Origin: Hohaiivirga sp031546825
GTDB lineage: Bacteria; Pseudomonadota; Alphaproteobacteria; Rhizobiales; Beijerinckiaceae
Assembly (NCBI GenBank): GCA_031546825.1
Contig: JAVBJU010000025.1
Span: 1 to 64,000, forward strand
Length of the DNA stretch: 64,000 bases
Reading direction: 5' to 3'
This document shows, one piece after another, positions 42,460 to 51,544 of this stretch. Under the pieces are notes generated by a model. The model ran no database searches and was not told the DNA's origin. It saw only the letters and a program-made list of their open reading frames with translations. Positions within the stretch are counted from its first letter, which is position 1. Each line of letters starts with the position of its first letter. A program made the translations under genes and the position numbers.

Positions 42460-43620
42460 ATGAATATACCTGCACAGCGCCCCAATGCGCCCTTTTTTTC
42501 ATCTGGCCCCTGCGCAAAGCGCCCCGGATGGAAGCTTTCCAATCTTAAAACTGAATCTTTAGGCCGTTCGCACCGTGCGAAGATCGGTAAGGCGCGTCTG
42601 TCGCTTGCCATTGATCTGACACGCGAAGTGCTGAAGGTGCCCGCCGATTACCGCATCGGTATCGTGCCCGGTTCCGACACCGGCGCGGTCGAGATGGCGC
42701 TGTGGTCGCTGCTTGGCCCGCTGCCGGTCGAGATGCTGGCCTGGGAGAGTTTCGGTGAAGGCTGGGTGACGGATGTCATCAAGCAGCTCAAGCTTCCCGA
42801 CGTGAAGGTAACGAAGGCAGCCTACGGCGCTTTGCCCGATCTCGCCGCCGTTGACACCAAGAACCGCGATGTGGTTTTCGCCTGGAACGGCACCACTTCG
42901 GGTGTGCGTGTCCCCAACGCCGACTGGATTGCTGGCGACCGCAAGGGTCTGACCATTTGCGATGCGACTTCGGCGGCTTTCGCTCAGAATCTTGATTTTG
43001 CCAAGCTCGATGTGGTTACTTTCTCCTGGCAGAAGGTGCTGGGCGGCGAAGGATCGCACGGCATCATCATTCTGTCGCCGCGCGCGGTTACCCGCCTCGA
43101 AAGTTATGTCCCGGCCTGGCCGCTGCCGAAAATCTTCCGCATGACCAGCGGCGGCAAGCTGATCGAAGGAATTTTTGTCGGCGACACCATCAACACGCCC
43201 TCCATGCTGTGCGTTGAAGATTACATTGATGCGCTCGAATGGGCGAAATCCATCGGTGGTCTCGAAGCGTTGCAGGCGAAGGCCGACAAGAACGCCAAGG
43301 TTCTCACCGACTGGGTGGCCCAAACCCCCTGGATCGCCAATCTCGCCAAGGATCCGAAGCTGGCGTCCAACACCTCGGTCTGCCTCACCATTGTGGATGC
43401 GGATGTGGTGGCGAAGGGTGAGGAAGCAGTTGCCAAGGTGGCCAAAGGCATTGCCGCAGCTCTCGATAAAGAGGGCGTGGCCTATGATATCGGTGCCTAT
43501 CGCGACGCCCCGGCTGGGCTGCGCATCTGGTGCGGTGCCACCGTCGAGGCTTCCGACCTCGCGGCGCTGACGCCGTGGCTCGACTGGGCCTTTGCCCAGG
43601 AAAAAGCCAAGCTCGTCTGA
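42460..43620 (+). CDS. serC: Phosphoserine aminotransferase SerC
   Basis: This 386-residue PLP-dependent enzyme is of the alphaproteobacterial SerC type. It transfers an amino group from glutamate to 3-phosphohydroxypyruvate in serine synthesis. The PLP lysine is Lys192 (TFSWQKVLGGEGSHG). The N-terminal FSSGPCAKRPGW and RIGIVPGSDTGAVEMALW are family signatures. The start coincides with the end of the leader hairpins. serA follows after about 100 bases, so the two successive steps are likely co-transcribed. Confidence 0.95.
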   Translation: MNIPAQRPNAPFFSSGPCAKRPGWKLSNLKTESLGRSHRAKIGKARLSLAIDLTREVLKVPADYRIGIVPGSDTGAVEMALWSLLGPLPVEMLAWESFGEGWVTDVIKQLKLPDVKVTKAAYGALPDLAAVDTKNRDVVFAWNGTTSGVRVPNADWIAGDRKGLTICDATSAAFAQNLDFAKLDVVTFSWQKVLGGEGSHGIIILSPRAVTRLESYVPAWPLPKIFRMTSGGKLIEGIFVGDTINTPSMLCVEDYIDALEWAKSIGGLEALQAKADKNAKVLTDWVAQTPWIANLAKDPKLASNTSVCLTIVDADVVAKGEEAVAKVAKGIAAALDKEGVAYDIGAYRDAPAGLRIWCGATVEASDLAALTPWLDWAFAQEKAKLV

Positions 43621-43723
43621 TTTGTTTTTCAAGACCTGACCTCGGAATGCGTGGCTCCCCACGCATTCCATTGAACTCGCGCTTAGCGAGACCGTTTCTC
43701 CTATTCACATGAAGAGGTGCATC

Positions 43724-45313
43724 ATGGCTCCCCGCGTACTCATTTCGGACGCCCTTTCTCCCGCTGCCGTACAGATTTTCAAGGATCGCGGTATCGAAGT
43801 CGATTTCCAGCCGGCGCTTGGCAAAGACAAGGACAAACTTGCCGAGATCATCGGCAATTACGATGGCCTCGCCATTCGCTCCGCTACCAAGGTCACGCCA
43901 AAAATCCTTGAAAACGCAAAAAAACTCAAGGTGATTGGTCGCGCAGGTATCGGTGTTGATAACGTCGATATTCCGGCAGCCACCGCTGGCGGTGTCATCG
44001 TGATGAATACGCCGTTTGGCAATTCCATAACCACCGCCGAGCACGCCATTGCCATGATGATGGCGCTGGCGCGCGAAATCCCCACCGCCGATGAATCAAC
44101 CCGCGCAGGTAAGTGGGAGAAGAACCGCTTCATGGGCGTGGAACTGACAGCCAAGACCCTTGGCATCATCGGTTGCGGTAATATCGGCTCGATTGTTGCC
44201 GACCGCGCTCAGGGTCTTCGCATGAAGGTTATCGCCTACGATCCCTTCCTGACGCCGGAGCGCGCCGTCGATCTCGGTGTTGAGAAGGTTGAGCTCGTTG
44301 AGCTTCTCAAGCGCGCTGATTTTATCACGCTGCACACCCCGCTCACCGACAAAACCCGTAACGTCCTCTCGGCCGATGCCCTCGCTAAGACCAAGAAAGG
44401 GGTACGCATCATCAACTGCGCCCGTGGCGGTCTGATTGATGAGAACGCCTTGCGCGCCGCTCTGCTCAGTGGCCATGTCGCCGGTGCGGCGCTGGATGTG
44501 TTTTCGGTTGAACCGGCAACGGATAGCGAATTGTTCAACACGCCGAACGTGATCTGCACACCGCATCTCGGCGCGGCTACCATGGAAGCGCAGGAAAATG
44601 TTGCGCTCCAGGTGGCCGAGCAGATGTCAGATTACCTCTTGTCTGGCGCCATCACCAACGCGGTTAACTTCCCCTCGATCTCGGCGGAAGAAGCGCCGCG
44701 TCTCAAGCCATTCGTGGCGCTGGCGCAGAACCTTGGTTCCTTCCTCGGCCAGCTTACCGAGGCACCGATCAAGAGCATTCGCATCGAGTATGAAGGCGCG
44801 GTTGCGGGCATGAACACCCGCGCGCTGACTGCCGCCGCAGTAACCGGTGCGTTGCAGCCCTTCCTGCAGGACATCAACATGGTGTCTGCGCCAGTGGTGG
44901 CACGCGAACGCGGCATCATCATTGAAGAAGTGAAGCGCGACAAGGGCACCAAGGATTACGACAGCTTTATCAAGATATTCATCGGTGCAGAAGACATGAC
45001 GCGCGATGCCGGCGGCACTGTGTTCCAGGATGGCAAGCCGCGCATCATCGAGATCCGCAGCATCTCAGTCGATGCCGAATTCTCAAAAAACATGATCTAT
45101 GTGCGCAATGCCGACAAGCCGGGCTTCATCGGTCGGTTCGGTTCGCTGCTCGGTGATAACGCGGTTAACTTCGCCACCTTCGCGCTTGGGCGCGAAAAGG
45201 AAGGCGGCGACGCCATCTGCCTCGCCTCAGTCGATCAGGAGGTTTCTGCCGATCTGCTGCGCCAGATCGAGGAAATTCCGCAGGTCAAGCGGGCCCGTTC
45301 GGTTCGTTTTTGA
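43724..45313 (+). CDS. serA: D-3-phosphoglycerate dehydrogenase SerA
   Basis: This 529-residue enzyme catalyses the first step of serine synthesis, NAD-dependent oxidation of 3-phosphoglycerate. It has a catalytic domain with Rossmann GCGNIGSIVADRA, active-site Arg in INCARGG, Glu in VEPATDSE and His in TPHLGAATMEAQ. A middle ASB domain (about 320-450) and a C-terminal ACT domain (about 455-529, MIYVRNADKPGFIGRFGSLLGD) make it the long, serine-regulated type. ATG 43724 is preferred over 43709 because GAGGTG lies upstream and MAPRVL matches the family start. A strong terminator follows. Confidence 0.95.
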   Translation: MAPRVLISDALSPAAVQIFKDRGIEVDFQPALGKDKDKLAEIIGNYDGLAIRSATKVTPKILENAKKLKVIGRAGIGVDNVDIPAATAGGVIVMNTPFGNSITTAEHAIAMMMALAREIPTADESTRAGKWEKNRFMGVELTAKTLGIIGCGNIGSIVADRAQGLRMKVIAYDPFLTPERAVDLGVEKVELVELLKRADFITLHTPLTDKTRNVLSADALAKTKKGVRIINCARGGLIDENALRAALLSGHVAGAALDVFSVEPATDSELFNTPNVICTPHLGAATMEAQENVALQVAEQMSDYLLSGAITNAVNFPSISAEEAPRLKPFVALAQNLGSFLGQLTEAPIKSIRIEYEGAVAGMNTRALTAAAVTGALQPFLQDINMVSAPVVARERGIIIEEVKRDKGTKDYDSFIKIFIGAEDMTRDAGGTVFQDGKPRIIEIRSISVDAEFSKNMIYVRNADKPGFIGRFGSLLGDNAVNFATFALGREKEGGDAICLASVDQEVSADLLRQIEEIPQVKRARSVRF

Positions 45314-45358
45314 TGAGTGAACGGTCACGCAAACGTTGATCCTGCGTGAACAAAAAAA

Positions 45359-45396
45359 GGGCATCTCGCGACGGAATATCGCGAGATGCCCTTTTT
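45359..45396 (+). terminator. serA terminator (bidirectional)
   Basis: A perfect 13-bp stem (45359-45371 with 45379-45391, GGGCATCTCGCGA/TCGCGAGATGCCC) around a 7-base loop is followed by TTTTT and preceded by seven A. It can therefore end serCA transcripts and those of the convergent monooxygenase-like gene. Confidence 0.95.
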
Positions 45397-45430
45397 GTTT
45401 CGCCGGTCCGTAAGTGAAACGGGCCGAGGG

Positions 45431-45727
45431 CTATTGATCGAGGGGAAACCCGTCCATCAAAATGATGATTGGGGCCCGCCGTTGATGGGCATTGATGCGT
45501 GGCACCAGTCGTGTGAAATGCTCGGTTCCGCAATGGATGTCGAGCGCCGCACGATCGGGCCACTCCTCAATAAAGATGAAGTGCCCAGGGTCTTTCTGGT
45601 CGATGAAAAGGTCATAGGCGATGCACAATTCTTCCCGTTTGGTCTTCTCGACCAGCTCTCGATACAGCGGTAGAACGATCTCGATGGCTTCGGGCTTGAT
45701 GAAGTCCTCAGCTATGACCTTGAGCAT
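45431..45727 (-). CDS. Antibiotic-biosynthesis-monooxygenase (ABM) domain protein, putative quinol monooxygenase
   Basis: This 98-residue protein is a single ABM ferredoxin-like domain (LKVIAEDFIKPEAIEIVLPLYRELVEKTKREELCIAYDLFIDQ, then HFIFIEEWPDRAALDIHCGTEHFTRLVP). Relatives such as YgiN oxidise quinols or have no known substrate, and usually form dimers. AAGGAAAAGG precedes the ATG. It is 24 bases after a 2-hydroxyacid reductase and is probably co-transcribed with it. Confidence 0.85.
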   Translation of the reverse strand: MLKVIAEDFIKPEAIEIVLPLYRELVEKTKREELCIAYDLFIDQKDPGHFIFIEEWPDRAALDIHCGTEHFTRLVPRINAHQRRAPIIILMDGFPLDQ

Positions 45728-45751
45728 ATGCCTTTTCCTTTATCTTTTGAG

Positions 45752-46714
45752 TTATGCCCGCCAGGGCGTTTCCGGTACGGGCGTCAACGGCGGCTTGCCT
45801 GCGAAAAAAGCCTCCATGTTGCGGAATACCAGGACTGCCATTTCATTGCGGGTATAAACCGTGGCAGAGCCCACATGCGGCAACAGCACGACATTGTCGA
45901 GATCGATGAGCGCTTGCGGTACAACCGGCTCGCGCTCGAACACGTCGAGACCCGCGGCGAGAATGGTCTTGTTCTGAAGTGCTTCAATCAGGGCTGCTTC
46001 GTCAACCACTGTTCCGCGCGCCATATTGATGAGCACGCCGTTGGGGCCGAGCGCCTTGAGCACATCGGCGTTGATCATGTGAAATGTTTCCTTGCCACCG
46101 GGCACAATGGCGATCAGCACATCGACTGCGGCGGCGAGATCGCGCACATTGGCATGATATTCATAGGGCACATCTTCCTGCTTGCGGCGGCCATAATAGG
46201 CGACGGGCAGATCAAAAGCCTCAAGGCGCTTGGCAATCGTCTTGCCGATGCGACCGAGCCCGATGATACCAACTTTCCGTCCGCGCAGCGAAGCCGTCAG
46301 ATGGAAGCTGTTCTTGAGCCAATCACCAGAACGCACGAAGCGGTCTGCCTGACGCACCTCACGGATTGTCGCCAACAGCAGCGCAAACGTGGTGTCGGCC
46401 ACTTCGGCGTCAAGCACGCCGGGCGTGTGGGTGACATAGATTCCGCGGCTCGCGGCGTGGACAGCATCGATATGATCGTAGCCAACGCCGAAACCCGAGA
46501 TGATTTTCAGGTTCGGGAAATGCGCCATGAATTCAGGCGAGATTTTTGACTTGCTGATGGCGGCGACGATGCCCTGTATCTTGGGGCCGACCTCGGCCAG
46601 AAGGCGCTCACCGTCTTCGGCGAGATCATAACGATAGACCGTGAAGGCTTGTTCCAGCTTGGCATTGGCCTCGGGCGTGAGGCTGCCGGTCTGCAAAATA
46701 TGGATATTGGACAA
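45752..46714 (-). CDS. D-2-hydroxyacid dehydrogenase (glyoxylate/hydroxypyruvate reductase-like)
   Basis: This 320-residue NAD(P)-dependent reductase has the nucleotide motif VGIIGLGRIGKTIAKRLEAF, followed by YYGRRKQED where the Arg-Arg pair after the second strand favours NADPH. Catalytic Arg is in NMARGTVVDE, Glu in FEREPVV and His in LLPHVGSATVYTR. These fit glyoxylate/hydroxypyruvate or gluconate-2-ketoacid reductases; the substrate is not resolved. It precedes the ABM gene, and a MarR gene lies 99 bases upstream in the same direction. Confidence 0.9.
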   Translation of the reverse strand: MSNIHILQTGSLTPEANAKLEQAFTVYRYDLAEDGERLLAEVGPKIQGIVAAISKSKISPEFMAHFPNLKIISGFGVGYDHIDAVHAASRGIYVTHTPGVLDAEVADTTFALLLATIREVRQADRFVRSGDWLKNSFHLTASLRGRKVGIIGLGRIGKTIAKRLEAFDLPVAYYGRRKQEDVPYEYHANVRDLAAAVDVLIAIVPGGKETFHMINADVLKALGPNGVLINMARGTVVDEAALIEALQNKTILAAGLDVFEREPVVPQALIDLDNVVLLPHVGSATVYTRNEMAVLVFRNMEAFFAGKPPLTPVPETPWRA

Positions 46715-46812
46715 GGGGAGGGCTCCTGTTGGGACTGAATCGGGCCGCTGCGGCGCGCCGTGCAGGCGCTGCGGGCCATGTTCAAGTTATAGCGGAAGAC
46801 ACGCCGCACGTC

Positions 46813-47310
46813 TCATGCTTCGTGCGCGTTTTCTTTCCGGTCGCTCTCGGTCTCGCCTGCGAATTCAGCTTCGGGGTCAGCGGAAAGGTTGAGGATGGCG
46901 CGGCGCAGCAGCTTACGCAGGCGTTTCGTATCTTTCGTGTCGAAGCCCGCCAGCAATTCACGTTCGGTTTCTTGCCATAATTTGTTCACGAGCCGCACTT
47001 TGTCCGCACCGCTTTCAGTGAGACCGATGGTGACCATGCGGTTGTCTCCACCGCGCGGCGGCAGGCGTTCGACCAGGCCCACAGCACTGAGGCGCGAAAC
47101 CGCTTTCGAGACGGTGGCGGGGCGCACATGCAAAAGTGCAGCCAGCGCGCCGGTGCTGGTCGGGCCGCTGGCGTCGAGGGCCTGCAATATCTGCTCTTGC
47201 CCGGCCATCAGGCCGAGCGTTGCAAGTTTGAGCCCGAGATAATTACGATGGGCGCGCGAGGCGTGTGTCAGAAGACGCGCCAGACTTTTCTGCTTCGCTT
47301 CGTCTCGCAT
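46813..47310 (-). CDS. MarR-family transcriptional regulator
   Basis: This 165-residue winged-helix protein has helices LLTHASRAHRNYLGLKLATLGLMAGQEQILQAL, a recognition region TSTGALAALLHVRPATVSKAVSRLSAVGLVERL and wing PPRGGDNRMVTIGLTESG. ATG 47310 has GGAG 6 bases upstream; the longer frame to 47358 lacks support. It is the first gene before the hydroxyacid reductase and ABM genes and may repress them in response to a small phenolic or quinone-like compound. The tail is charged and acidic. Confidence 0.88.
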   Translation of the reverse strand: MRDEAKQKSLARLLTHASRAHRNYLGLKLATLGLMAGQEQILQALDASGPTSTGALAALLHVRPATVSKAVSRLSAVGLVERLPPRGGDNRMVTIGLTESGADKVRLVNKLWQETERELLAGFDTKDTKRLRKLLRRAILNLSADPEAEFAGETESDRKENAHEA

Positions 47311-47435
47311 CGCTCGCTCCGTTGCCGTGTGCTGAGATTGCGAGTTTAGGGGTAACAATCATGCTGCGCAAACCCCTAAAATGGATGCACGCCCTTTGCG
47401 GCAGAAAAATACCTTTCACGACCGCCCTGGAACTC

Positions 47436-49043
47436 TCAGTTGTTTTCCCAAGGATAGGTCCAGGTTTCGGTGAGCGCTTTGTTGCCGGAGCGCAGGTAGA
47501 CACGCAGATCGGTGCTCTGTCCCACATCGAGTTTCACGTCCACAGCGGCGCGGAAGCCGCCGATATGGTCATTGGGCACCAGAAACGACCCGAGAATCTT
47601 GCCGTTTGAGGTGGAGGGGACAATTTCGACGGTGCCGGCGGCGGGCAGATAATATTTCAAACTGTCGCCGGCAAAGTCGATCAGGAAGCGGCGTGTGGTC
47701 TGGTCGCTCGGGGCATTGGAACCCGAGGCGCGGGCCGGGGTCTGGAATGTGGTGATGGCCTTGCCGCCGGGGTGCAGCCGCTCCGAAGATGACAACGCTG
47801 TGATCCGGTAGGAGATTGTGGTTTCCTTACCAGCCGCAAGCGGCGTTACCGGTCGCCAATAGGCGGCGATGTTGTCATGGGTTTCGTTGTCGGTCGGCAG
47901 TTCCAGCAAATCAATGCGGCCTTCGCCCCATTGACCGGTAGGCTCGACCCAATAGCTGGGGCGCTCGTGATAAAACGCTTCGAGGTCCTGGTAATTTTCG
48001 AAGACCCGGTCGCGCTGCATCAGGCCGAAGCCACGCGGATTATTGTCCAGGAAGGATGAGACACGCTTTTTGTTCGGGTTACGCAGGGGCCGCCAGATCC
48101 ACTCGCCCTTGCCCGAATGCATCAGCAGCCCATCGGAATCGTGGGCTTCGGGGCGGAAATCGTCGGCGACATGGCGGTCGTTTTCGCCACGAAAGAACAT
48201 CGATGTGAGCGGTGCGATCCCGATCGAGGTGATTTCCTTGCGCGGGAACAGTGTCGCCGTAACATCAATGATCGTTTCCGGGCCGGGATAGACCGCCATG
48301 CGATAGGCCCCGGTCAGTGAAGGCCCGTCGAGCAGAGCATAAATGACAGCGTAATCGGTGTCGCCATTGCGGGTCTCAACCCAGAATTCGCGGAACCGGG
48401 GAAACTCCTCCGGCTCGGTCTCGCCGATATTGATGGCGATGCCACGGGCGGAAAGGCCGTAATGCTGATCGCGACCGAGGAAGCGGAAATAGCTGGCGCC
48501 GAGAAAGGCGATCAGTTCGTCGCGAACATCGGGTTTATTCAGCGGATAGTGCAGCCGGAAACCGGCAAAGCCGAGATTGACCGGCAAAGGTTTGTCGATC
48601 TTCACGCGGCCAAGATCGAACATCTGCGGCTGGTAGGGCACCGGTGCGGGGATGTCGTCCTTGACGATATTCACCGTGGAGGGACGGTTATACAGAAATC
48701 CGGGATGGAACATCTGCATCCGGAAGGGGCTGTTTGTGGCAAGCTGCAGCGCCTTGTCGGGACGGAAACGGATGGCGCGGTAGGTGTCGAAGTCGAGCCG
48801 CCCCAGCGGTTCGGGCAATGCTGCGACATTGGTATCGAACGGAGCGGCAGCCGCATCACGCGCGCGCTTGATGACATCGTCGAATTTGAAGGGCTCGGGT
48901 GCTGGCGCGGTATTTGTCTTTGGCGCGTTTTGCGCCAGGGCTGGCCATGCGACCGACATCAGAGACAGGGCCGCGAGACCCTTGAGTGCCGAGCGGCGAG
49001 AGGCGGAAAAGGGCTGGTTTTCGGGCAGGGCGCGGTCTGTCAT
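47436..49043 (-). CDS. OpgG/OpgD-family periplasmic glucan biosynthesis protein (paralogue 1)
   Basis: This exported protein of about 535 residues belongs to the MdoG/OpgD family, which shapes osmoregulated periplasmic glucans; E. coli OpgD is a beta-1,2-glucanase. A twin-arginine signal is present (SASRRSALKGLAALSLMSVAWPALAQ). Family segments include GFAGFRLHYPLN, FLGASYFRFLGRDQHYGLSARGIAI, GIAPLTSMFF, EAHDSDGL and DNNPRGFGLMQRDR. ATG 49043 gives a normal signal peptide; the frame could extend to 49085, and neither start has a clear ribosome-binding site. No opgH glucosyltransferase is nearby. A second paralogue is at 62.4-63.9 kb. Confidence 0.88.
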   Translation of the reverse strand: MTDRALPENQPFSASRRSALKGLAALSLMSVAWPALAQNAPKTNTAPAPEPFKFDDVIKRARDAAAAPFDTNVAALPEPLGRLDFDTYRAIRFRPDKALQLATNSPFRMQMFHPGFLYNRPSTVNIVKDDIPAPVPYQPQMFDLGRVKIDKPLPVNLGFAGFRLHYPLNKPDVRDELIAFLGASYFRFLGRDQHYGLSARGIAINIGETEPEEFPRFREFWVETRNGDTDYAVIYALLDGPSLTGAYRMAVYPGPETIIDVTATLFPRKEITSIGIAPLTSMFFRGENDRHVADDFRPEAHDSDGLLMHSGKGEWIWRPLRNPNKKRVSSFLDNNPRGFGLMQRDRVFENYQDLEAFYHERPSYWVEPTGQWGEGRIDLLELPTDNETHDNIAAYWRPVTPLAAGKETTISYRITALSSSERLHPGGKAITTFQTPARASGSNAPSDQTTRRFLIDFAGDSLKYYLPAAGTVEIVPSTSNGKILGSFLVPNDHIGGFRAAVDVKLDVGQSTDLRVYLRSGNKALTETWTYPWENN

Positions 49044-49618
49044 GGTGGCTATATGGCTCGGATCAAAAGAGGGTTTTTTTCCCATAGGCGGGCAGGCCTG
49101 AACAAAGCCTGAAAATCGAGCGAAAAAAATATGGAAAAAGAAAAAAACATTGCTTGCGCATGACCCGGAATGGGCCTATTTGCGTTCTTGCCCAATTTCG
49201 CACGTGCCTGTGGTCGCGTGCCGGTTGGTGGGCATCCGGACAAGAGGCCGGACAGCCGCCCGAATGCACCTTCGCATTCGACACCCCTAACCGGCAGCCG
49301 GAGGCGAAACCGGCGTACCTCGTTCTCAACGGGGGACGTGGCTTAAAGCAACGACGAACGGGCTTTTTTGGTCTCAGTTGGCTTTCCAAAGGTCAACAAC
49401 CGAAGAGGCTTGTTTTTCTTTGCCAGGTGTGCGGACGGGGCCTCCCATCCAATCCAAGGCAGCATCGTCGGGTTAGAAGCCCATTTTGATCACCGTGTCT
49501 CCACAGCACGGGGTGCAAAATCCGCTTCACATCCGTTGACGCCGGACGGCTATCGTCGTCTGCATTTCAATGTTCGGTCCTGAAAAGGCCGATGTGAACC
49601 TTTGGTGAGGAACGCGCA
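49044..49618. other. Leader region of the ornithine decarboxylase gene (candidate speF-type RNA)
   Basis: These 575 bases carry no convincing long gene. Several hairpins read on the plus strand, for example CGAATGC/GCATTCG (49261-49267 with 49274-49280) and CGGTCCT/AGGCCG-like pairing at about 49574-49590. A 12-codon open frame runs from ATG 49570 to TGA 49608, just before the decarboxylase ribosome-binding site GAGGAA (49607-49612). A speF RNA motif is known upstream of alphaproteobacterial ornithine decarboxylases, so a structured leader is expected; I could not match its consensus by eye. Confidence 0.4.
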
Positions 49619-50773
49619 ATGACTGAGCGCATTCGTGAATTTCTGCGCAGCCGACGTGATGACGGGCCTTGCCTTGTTGTCGATCGCGATGTGATCCGCG
49701 ACAACTATTTCAAATTCGCCCGCTCGCTGCCGAACACCCGCGTGTTCTATGCGGTGAAGGCTAATCCTGCGCCTGAAGTGCTGTCGCTTCTCGCCACACT
49801 CGGCTCGTGCTTCGACACGGCTTCGGTGGTGGAAATTGAACTGGCGCTCGCTGCCGGTGCAACCGCTGACCGTATCTCCTTCGGCAACACCATCAAGAAA
49901 GAGCGCGATATCGTTCGCTCGCTTGAGCTCGGCGTGCGGCTGTTTGCTGTCGATTGCGAAGCTGAAGTGGCAAAGATCGCCCGCGCTGCCCTCGCGACCC
50001 GCGTGCCGACGCGCGACGTCAAGGTGTTCTGCCGCATCCTGTGCGATGGCGCGGGTGCCGAATGGCCGCTGTCGCGCAAGTTCGGTTGTGAGCCGGAAAT
50101 GGCAATCGACGTGCTTGATCACGCCCATCGCCTCGGCCTTGAGGCTTATGGCATCTCGTTCCATGTGGGTTCCCAGCAAGGCAACACCGGCGCCTGGGAT
50201 GGCGCGTTGGCATCAGCTGCTAACGTATTCCACGCCTGCGCCGAGCGGGGCATCACGCTGTCGATGGTCAATCTCGGCGGTGGTTTCCCGGCTAAGTATC
50301 TGAAGAGCATTCCGGCGGTTGAAGCCTATGGCAATGCCATCTTCGATGCGCTCTCGCGCCATTTCGGCAACCGCCTTCCGGCGACCATCATCGAGCCCGG
50401 TCGCGGCATGGTGGGCAATGCTGGTGTCATCGAGAGCGAAGTCGTGCTGGTTTCTAACAAGTCGCGCGACGCGAACGATACCCGCTGGGTCTATCTCGAT
50501 ATCGGTAAATTCGGCGGCCTCGCCGAGACGATGGACGAGTCGATCCGTTACCCGATCCGCACCGAGCGCGACGCTGACCAGAAGGTGCCGTGCATCCTCG
50601 CCGGGCCGACCTGCGATTCAGCCGATGTGCTCTACGAAAAAGAGCCCTACATGCTGCCGGTTTCGCTTGAGATCGGCGACAAGGTGCTGATCGAGGGCAC
50701 GGGTGCTTACACCACGACCTATTGCGCCGTGGCCTTTAATGGGTTTCCGCCCCTGAAGGCTTACGTCATCTGA
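49619..50773 (+). CDS. odc: Ornithine (lysine/ornithine) decarboxylase, fold-type III
   Basis: This 384-residue PLP enzyme makes putrescine from ornithine and possibly cadaverine from lysine. The PLP lysine is Lys47 in YAVKANP. Other motifs are SFHVGSQQ (His at the cofactor ring), NLGGGFPAKY (phosphate-binding Gly), EPGRGMVGNAG and the substrate-proximal Cys in GPTCDSADV. It is the short eukaryote-like type common in Alphaproteobacteria. It lies two genes before homospermidine synthase, which uses its product. GAGGAA is 6 bases before the ATG. Confidence 0.93.
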   Translation: MTERIREFLRSRRDDGPCLVVDRDVIRDNYFKFARSLPNTRVFYAVKANPAPEVLSLLATLGSCFDTASVVEIELALAAGATADRISFGNTIKKERDIVRSLELGVRLFAVDCEAEVAKIARAALATRVPTRDVKVFCRILCDGAGAEWPLSRKFGCEPEMAIDVLDHAHRLGLEAYGISFHVGSQQGNTGAWDGALASAANVFHACAERGITLSMVNLGGGFPAKYLKSIPAVEAYGNAIFDALSRHFGNRLPATIIEPGRGMVGNAGVIESEVVLVSNKSRDANDTRWVYLDIGKFGGLAETMDESIRYPIRTERDADQKVPCILAGPTCDSADVLYEKEPYMLPVSLEIGDKVLIEGTGAYTTTYCAVAFNGFPPLKAYVI

Positions 50774-50784
50774 CGTTGTTCGAG

Positions 50785-50805
50785 CCCGCGCTTAAAAGGC
50801 GCGGG
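50785..50805 (+). other. Intercistronic hairpin after odc
   Basis: CCCGCGC (50785-50791) pairs with GCGCGGG (50799-50805) around TTAAAAG. No U-run follows. It may stabilise the odc message or lower expression of the genes after it. Confidence 0.65.
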
Positions 50806-50878
50806 ACATCCACCAGGAACTTCCGATGGTTTGGCTCTTCCCGCTTTAAGCGGAGGGGCTGAAAGGGCTGCAAAGGCC

Positions 50879-51430
50879 ATGATCCAGATCCGTAATGAAG
50901 TGAACGAAGACATTCCGGCGCGCGAGCGGTTGCTTGATCGTGCGTTCGGACCAGGTCGTTTTCGTAAAACCAGCGAGAAATTTCGCCGCCGCCGCTTGCC
51001 CGCCGAAGGCTTGGCTTTCACCGCCGAGAGCAACGGCCAACTGCTTGGCACTGTGCGCCTGTGGTCAATCGACGCGGGGGGAAGTGTTCCGGCCTTGCTG
51101 CTTGGCCCGCTGGCCGTTGATGCCGAATGCCGCAATGAAAAAATCGGTGCGCGGTTGATGCAGCACGCCATCGAGACGGCAACGGCTTTGGGGCACAAGG
51201 CTATCCTTCTGGTGGGCGACGAGCCCTATTACCGGCGCTTCGGTTTTTCGGCCCACCATACGGAGGCACTGACCCTGCCGGGGCCGTATGAAAAGCACCG
51301 CTTTCTGGCGCTGGAGCTTGTTCCGGGCGCGCTTGCTGCCGCCAAAGGCATGGTCATTCCAACCGGAATTATGAAGAGCCGTACCACTCCGCAAGTTCCG
51401 GTTATTGCCAACCGCGTCCGCGCGGCTTAA
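50879..51430 (+). CDS. GNAT-family N-acetyltransferase
   Basis: This 183-residue acetyltransferase is of the COG3153 type (IQIRNEVNEDIPARERLLDRAFGPGRFRKTSEKFRR, then LLLGPLAVDAECRNEKIGARLMQHAIETA, the acetyl-CoA-binding motif). The family segment DEPYYRRFGFS is present. Encoded between ornithine decarboxylase and homospermidine synthase, it might acetylate a polyamine, but members act on varied substrates. ATG 50879 removes an unlikely N-terminal extension and has AAAGG upstream. Confidence 0.87.
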   Translation: MIQIRNEVNEDIPARERLLDRAFGPGRFRKTSEKFRRRRLPAEGLAFTAESNGQLLGTVRLWSIDAGGSVPALLLGPLAVDAECRNEKIGARLMQHAIETATALGHKAILLVGDEPYYRRFGFSAHHTEALTLPGPYEKHRFLALELVPGALAAAKGMVIPTGIMKSRTTPQVPVIANRVRAA

Positions 51431-51447
51431 AGCATAGGGACAACATG

Positions 51448-51472
51448 GCCCGCGGGAAACCTTCCCGCGGGC
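51448..51472 (+). repeat. 11-bp inverted repeat before homospermidine synthase
   Basis: GCCCGCGGGAA (51448-51458) and TTCCCGCGGGC (51462-51472) pair perfectly around a three-base loop. There is no U-run, so it is more likely an mRNA-stabilising or attenuating hairpin in the odc-GNAT-hss message than a full terminator. Confidence 0.75.
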
Positions 51473-51544
51473 TGTATGGCGTTTTGGGGAGCAGAGGTTG
51501 AACCTCTTCTGCCACACATGGTCGATCTGACCAGGAGAGAATGA

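Noticed and set aside
49154..49489. 111-codon plus-strand frame in the odc leader
   Set aside because: The product is rich in R, G, Q with no family resemblance, and the DNA is full of hairpins expected for an RNA leader.
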